NCBI GenBank assembly: GCA_009733575.1
Contig: ML769459.1
Span: 1 to 64,000 of the forward strand
DNA length: 64,000 nt
Source of the DNA: Gymnopus androsaceus JB14
Taxonomy: Eukaryota; Basidiomycota; Agaricomycetes; Agaricales; Omphalotaceae
Direction of reading: 5' to 3'
Program-made: the position numbers and the translations under genes
Notes under the pieces: model-generated
Database searches by the model: none
The model's input: the letters and a program-made list of their open reading frames with translations, nothing else
What the model was told of the DNA's origin: nothing
Shown: in pieces, positions 58,552 through 64,000 of the stretch
Numbering within the stretch: position 1 is the first letter of the stretch
How the letters are laid out: each line of letters opens with the position of its first letter

Positions 58552-61500
58552 ATGAGCACAGATTTGAACAACTCTCTGAATGTCCATGGAAAGTAAGTTT
58601 CCATAATTATTTTCCCTTGATTTTCTAGAATCAACATATACTTTTGAAAGTATGTTTCCATTTGCCTCTAATTTTGAGATCAATGGGGGCACTTTCACCA
58701 TTTGTGAGTTGATTCAGTCCTCCTTGACATGTGTTACTTCTCACCAATACTTCCTCAACCAGTGACATACGAAAGGAAATCCGAGATTGGCTCAATGCTC
58801 CAGAATGCTCCAGTAATTACATAGAAGCACTGGACAGGAGAACAGCAGGTACTGGCTCATGGATTCTAACCCATTCTGAATATGTAAAGTGGTTAAATTG
58901 TCCCAATATCTTATGGATATATGGAAAAGGTAAGTCAGGATCTATATAATAGAAAGGTATGATCTAAAGGTATCTTTCAGCTGGATCAGGCAAAAGTGTA
59001 CTGTTGTATGTGTTAGTCAATATTCCATGTAAGACAGCTAATAGAAAAGTCCTTTAGGGCAAGAATCATTCAACATTTTCTTGACTACAAGGCCACAGAG
59101 AATGCAACAGGGTATCACTTTTTTGATGCCTGTGACAATTCAAAATTCAAATCTAACTATCGTGGATTGCTCTTGTCACTTCTGCTGCAGTTTGGCTCAC
59201 ACAAAGATTCTATTCATTCTGCACTTCAGGGTTTATATGAAAAGTGCCAGAAAGGGGTTTCACTGATACAGCCTAAGAATTCAGATTTGGAGGACACCCT
59301 TAAAACTATCATTAATGGGGAAAATTTCTCAGGCTACATTCTGGTTGATGCCATGGATGAATGTACTGAGGCTCAAGCAGTACTTCACTGGTTATCCAGT
59401 ATCCTTAACAAAGTCTGGATTATTGTTACCAGTCGGTATCCTCCAGAGGATAAAGTAGCTGAGAGTGGCCTCAGCATTTCTATGGAAAGTGTTCACTCTG
59501 AAATGAATGCAGACATTGCTATATATCTCAATGAACAGCTAAAAACATCTAAATTCTCTAAATTCACAATGAATGTAAAGACTCAGGTCAGAAGTACATT
59601 GATGAACAAGTCCCAGGGACAGTAAGTAAAGTCTTTCTTCCAGCTACCTTTGTATGCTTACAATGTATAGATTCCGCTGGGTTGATTGTCAAATGAAGTC
59701 ACTGAAACACTGCAAGTCACAAGCAGCAATTCACCAAGTTTTACATAGCCTGCCACCTGATTTGAAGGATACATACATTGAAGCCATGAAGAGATCTTGC
59801 ACAGAAATTCATGGAAATGATGCCTATCATCTTCTTTTGTGGCTTACTTATGGATTTGAACCACTGAACTTAAAGCAAGTTGCAGCTCTTCTGGCAATAG
59901 ATCTAGAAGGACAAGAAGTTAGTGAAAGTTATGAATTGGATAAAGTCGAGATTTTCGAGATTGTTGATTCAAATCTTATCACTGTTAACCACAAGGATAT
60001 TGTCCAGTTAGCACATAGTTCAGTAAAGGAGTTTCTGATTCATAGCTCCCAGATTACACAAACATTAGGTCTTGCAGAGATAAATGAATTCTTAGCCCAT
60101 GAACACATTGCTCAAGCATGCATTATTTATATGCACCAATTCAATGCTGAGTTTTTGCTATTGGAAGATGATACTGTCTACAACTATCCATTGGCTGCTT
60201 ATGCTGCAAGATATTGGCCAGCTCATGTAAGGGCAGTGGATGAACAACAATCAGAAGAGTGCTTACATAGGCTATTAAAAGATATTTTGATAGATGGAAG
60301 CATTCAGTTTGTAAATTGGGCACACATACATGAGTACTTTGAAATATCTGGTCAAGGACAAGCAGGATATACTGCTAATGATTTGTTACACTTTGCCACA
60401 AAAAACCTCTCATCAAGCAAGTGGGATATTGGAAGCCCCCTTTATTATGCAGCCCTAAGTGGTTGGGTTACACTGGTGAAGTTCATTCTTGAAAGTGAAG
60501 CAAATCCAAACACTAATGGTGGATATTATGGAAATGCCTTGCAAGCAGCAGTACATACTGGGAATATGGAAATTGTCAATATTCTTTTGCAAAAGAAAGT
60601 CAATGTGAATCAGAGAAATCAAAGGGGCGAAACTGCCCTCCAAGAAGCAGTAATACGAGGACATGATGCAGTAGCTACATTGCTTCTAGAAGCAGGGGCA
60701 GATGTAAGTGCTCCCCAGTTTAGAGGATTAGTTGAGCTTGGTGAAATTGAGAAAGCCATTGCTTTTCTGCAGTCTTCCTTGGACTCCATTCCTTATGATA
60801 GTGCTGGCCGGTCTGGCTGCTTGAATAATCTTGGTGATGCTCTCCAGTCACGATTCCACTGTCTGGGGGAGATCTCTGACATAGAGAATGCAATCATGGT
60901 GTTGAAGGAAGCTGGAGAATTCATACCTGATTATCATGCTGACAAAGTTGCATATTTAAGTAGTCTTGGCAATGCATTTCAGGCCCGATTTGAGCGTCTG
61001 GGGGAGATTCTTGACATAGAGGGTGCCATTGTGGCCTTTAAGCAAGCAATTGAACTCACGCCTGACGGTTATGCTGGTAAATCCAGTCAGTTGCATAACC
61101 TTGGTGCTGCCTTCCAGTTACGATATGGTCATTCTCAGAATACAATTGACCTTGATTCTGCTTTATCTGCTTTCCAAAGAGCTAGTCTGCTCTCATCTGG
61201 TGAACCTCATGTTCAACTAGAGGCTGCAATAAGGTGGTCCAAACTCTGTTCAACTCCAGCCTTGGCTTTGCAAGCATATACAAGATTTTTTGAGCTAAAC
61301 CCTCAAGCTGTCTGGCTTGGGAAAACAGCCAAACATGGCTATGCTGAACTAAGAAGGGCCATTGGTGCAGCAGCTGGTACTGCAATTTCTGCAGGAAATC
61401 TTCCACTGGCAGTTGATTGGTTGGATGAAGGTCACAGTATCATCTGGGAACAGACACTTCTATTGCATTCACCATTAGATGCTCTCCATGATAATCATCC

Positions 61501-62906
61501 TCAGATTGCAAAGGAGTTGGAAATTGTTACTCAGGCCCTGCAAAATGCAGGGACATCCAACAAGAATGAATTTTTAGACTCAGAAATCAAAGAAGAAACT
61601 GTTGAAGAAGAAGCACAGAAGCACCGTAGGCTTGCGAGTCAGTATGAATGTCTTATCATGCAGATCAGGTGCTTACCCGGTTTTGAACGTTTCATGAAGC
61701 CAAGGAAATGGTGTGAGCTTACTTGTGCGGCTACATATGGACCTGTCATCATTGTGAATGTGGATGAATTTCGGTGTGATGCACTCATTCTGTGCTCTTC
61801 TGGGGTCATCATCCATGTTCCTCTCGAAATGTTTTCATTGAAACAAGCACAGCAATTACACTTAAAACTAGTCTCATCACTTCATTTCAATGGTGTTTGC
61901 ATTGACCGTAATGGCAGTGATCATGTTACACTACCAGCATTAGGAGACAATCAGGACCATTTTTCTTCAATTTTGAGGGTTTTATGGTTGAACGTTGTGC
62001 AGCCAATTCTATCAAGTATTGAAAATATGGTGATATTATTTTTCAACTTTTCCTCAAATAGACTCTGATAACTCTCCATTTTAGTTACATAAATCTACAG
62101 AAGATACCATTCCTCATATTACATGGTATCCAACAGGTCCACTTTCCTTCCTCCCACTTCATGCAGCAGGGATATATGGCCTGGCAGAAAGAAATATCAA
62201 TGTTTCTGATTTTGTGGTATCCTCATATACCACAACCTTGAGTGCTTTGATTGGCTCTTTTCCCAAACTCAAGCAACATCAGGCCAAGATCCCCACAGTT
62301 CTCATTGTCTCACAACCTAATACACCTGGACTGACACCTCTACCTGGTACTGTGGAAGAGGCAAAGGTCATCCAAAAATATATCTCAAACACACATACTT
62401 GCCATCTCAATCATGATGCAGCAACTGCAAAGGCTGTTATGCATGAAATGAGCAAGTATGATTTCATCCATTTTGCTTGCCATGGAATACAGGATATACA
62501 GGATCCATTCGACAGTGCATTTGCCCTGTATGATCGGAGACTAAGGCTCAAAGCATTGATATCCTTGCCTCTCAACAATGTGCAGCTTGCAGTCCTTTCT
62601 GCATGTCAAACAGCCACAAGAGATCAGAATCTCCCTGAAGAAGCTGTCCTTCTGGCAGCTGGGATGCTTGCAGTAGGTTATCCAAGTGTTATTGCTACAC
62701 TGTGGTCTATTGGCGAAAAAGATGCCCCTCTGTTTGCTGACAAACTCTATGCAAATCTTCTGGGGCATAATGACAATTTTGGAGAACAGAAACAAAAGAT
62801 GAGTCCAGCCTATGCACTTCATGAAGCTACCAAGAATCTACGCAAGGAAGTTGGTGAAACCAATTTTGTGAAGTGGGTACCATTCATCCACTTGGGAGGA
62901 GCTTAG
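58552..62906 (+). CDS. NACHT-ankyrin-TPR-CHAT protein (NLR fused to a caspase-like protease)
   Basis: Seven exons (58552-58592, 58651-58707, 58763-58929, 58981-59005, 59058-59621, 59671-62029, 62085-62906) total 4,035 nt in one frame, 1,344 residues. Residues 15-31 hold FASNFEINGGTFT, a short beta-prone motif. NACHT: WIYGKAGSGKSVLL (P-loop, about 83-96), SGYILVDAMDEC (Walker B, about 190), IIVTSRYPP (sensor), then a winged-helix-like part (FRWVDCQM, LPPDLKDTYIEAMKRS). Ankyrin repeats about 540-631 (SPLYYAALSGWVTLVKFILE, GNALQAAVHTGNMEIVNILL, GETALQEAVIRGHDAVATLL). TPR-like repeats about 637-795 with a 47-48 residue period (NLGDALQSRF, SLGNAFQARF, NLGAAFQLRY). CHAT domain about 958-1342: FIHFACHG (His codon 62481-62483) and LAVLSACQTA (Cys codon 62604-62606), ending FVKWVPFIHLGGA. 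The second intron uses a weak GTTGAT donor to keep phase. Likely model: ligand sensing by repeats, NTP-driven assembly, protease release. All catalytic residues are present despite CpG depletion. Confidence 0.88.
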
Positions 62907-63609
62907 TGATACTGGGTAACATAACTTGTATACTGCCATAGCTATATGGAGAGTATAATATTGATTTTCTTTTTTTTTGCAGACTAAGTACTAGGTAGTA
63001 AGAAGTTAAGGAGAAGTCTGAAGGCAGCTTACTGTGCTAATTCATCCCATCAACAAAAATGCTCTGGGCCTGGGGTAGCCTGAGCAACCTGGGTGACCTA
63101 GGTAACCCAGACTACTCAGGTTACTGGAGGCTACCCTTCAAGTTACCCTGAAGTTGACCTATAAGGCTAACCTGGGTGAACCTGAGGCAGCCTGAGCAAC
63201 CTGAGATCTGGCTTAATTCTATACAACCTAAAGAGCCCAAATAACTTGGTGACTTTAAGCTATTAAGTATGTAAATATTCTCCAAAGAAAGGTAGATATT
63301 CCACTTGCTTGAATTTTCAATTATCATCTATAGATTAAAATTATAAGTAACTGTGCAAAATAAGCACCAAACATCAGCAAAACCTGGGTGATTGCCACAG
63401 AAAGGTCCCCCTCTGTACAGCTCTGATGAACCATGTGGGCACCTGTGAACTGTGTACAATGAAAACCCTGTTGATGGGGTCAAATCACATTCATCAAGAA
63501 AATAACAGTTTACCTCCTAAGCTTGTTTCACTTAAACTTGAGTCAAAATAACTTAAGTGAGCTGTTGAGCTGTTCCAAGTTGTAAGTCAGAGCCAGTAAG
63601 ACCTTTCCC
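62907..63609. repeat. 3' flank with GC-rich repeat related to the foldback element
   Basis: At about 63049-63205 repeated CCTGAGCAACCTG and GGTGACCTAGGTAACC units follow CATCAACAAAAATGCTCTGG, which resembles the terminal CATCAGAAAAAATGCTTTTG of the foldback at 57031. It looks like a decayed relative. No gene is visible here. Confidence 0.5.
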
Positions 63610-64000
63610 TTTTAGGTACTTGCAATAACTCGCTTTGACCTCGAGATCAAAATATTTTCTAATTTACATATAAGGCTGTACGTACAGAGGGAAGTAAAGC
63701 CTAGAGTATGTACATGCTTTGACTGAGAGATGCTACAAATACATGAAGCGCTGTCGAGAAGACGTCCTTGAAGGTATATAGTAATGTCTATAGTAATACT
63801 CGTAGTATAAGGATGTCCGTGTCGTTAGTTTTGATACATAGAGGAAAAAAGAATGTTATTTTCTGTAGGAATCTGGAATATGAAACTTGCTCTGCTATCT
63901 AAGATTTGGCGTGGATAGAGGGGCACGATAGAGCTAGACTGATGCGCACACCGCAAGTGAGGCGGGTAAGTTGGAGCCTGGAGGTGATTTAGATGTCTGC
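63610..64000 (+). repeat. Long direct repeat, right copy (runs off the window)
   Basis: Partner of 56921-57536, uninterrupted, beginning TTTTAGGTACTTGCAATAAC and still matching at the last base. It retains CG at sites where the left copy has TG or CA (AGCGCT against AGTGCT, GTCCGTGTCGTT against GTTTGTGTTGTT, GAGGCGGG against GAGGTGGG). Confidence 0.95.

Larger units (their letters stand above)
55100..63600. other. CpG-depleted block
   Basis: CG dinucleotides nearly vanish: none in 59701-59940 and none in 60001-60300, while TG and CA are abundant. Elsewhere in the window CG is common (for example 43681-43740 has about a dozen). A smaller block of the same kind spans about 20000-22400. The pattern is what lasting CpG methylation and deamination produce; it includes coding sequence that is still open. 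Confidence 0.8.

Noticed and set aside
58552..62906. Bacterial contamination or recent transfer of the TPR-CHAT part
   Set aside because: Short spliceosomal introns, including one inside the CHAT region at 62030-62084, and base composition matching the surrounding DNA show a resident fungal gene.
56921..64000. Reading the long direct repeats as LTRs of a retrotransposon carrying the NLR gene
   Set aside because: There is no gag, protease, reverse transcriptase or integrase, no primer-binding site or polypurine tract next to the repeats, and the gene between has seven introns.

Overview
The window reads as nuclear DNA of a mushroom-forming basidiomycete (Agaricomycetes). Genes are dense and cut by many 48-60 nt GT-AG introns, neighbours are often divergent with about 110 bp between start codons, and several families are typical of mushrooms (DUF6534-like membrane proteins, agaricomycete BTB proteins, an IMD/BAR-like protein, a NACHT NLR).

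Layout. 0.1-5 kb: an IMD/BAR-like protein (minus) divergent from a class V aminotransferase (plus). 5-15.7 kb: a decayed stretch with an old yellow enzyme pseudogene, a DHA1-type drug exporter broken in several frames and long gene-free DNA, bracketed by two copies of the aminotransferase 3' end. 14.6-19.6 kb: a small probably mitochondrial protein, an HSP20-like protein and a 2OG-Fe(II) dioxygenase with an internal minisatellite. 19.8-23.7 kb: a mosaic of gene fragments between two copies of a 160 bp repeat, including a CpG-poor seven-TM-type pseudogene. 23.9-32 kb: SRS2 helicase divergent from a large disordered acidic protein. 32.4-39 kb: F-box remnant, DUF6534 protein, MFS sugar porter. 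39.4-45.3 kb: type I metacaspase, PPN2-like metallophosphatase, PEX3. 45.5-54.2 kb: gamma-glutamylcyclotransferase-like protein, BTB protein, CTU2/NCS2 tRNA thiolation factor, uridine kinase/UPRT-like protein. 54.6-64 kb: a strongly CpG-depleted, repeat-bounded block carrying a multi-TM protein and the highlight of the window, a seven-exon gene for a predicted 1,344-residue protein joining NACHT, ankyrin repeats, TPR-like repeats and a C-terminal CHAT caspase-like protease with an intact His/Cys pair.

The NACHT-ANK-TPR-CHAT gene is a plausible single-polypeptide immune or cell-death device: sensor repeats, NTPase switch and protease together. It lies between direct repeats of several hundred bp. 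The left copy of the repeat carries a 218 bp foldback element with a 3 bp target duplication, and the two copies differ mostly by CpG to TpG/CpA changes, which points to methylation-linked decay.

Caution on sequence quality: at least eleven loci (IMD, aminotransferase, exporter, dioxygenase, seven-TM, SRS2, disordered protein, PPN2, CTU2, uridine kinase, TM protein) need single-base frame corrections to match their families. Some are probably assembly errors and others real decay. Exon limits not stated explicitly are approximate.
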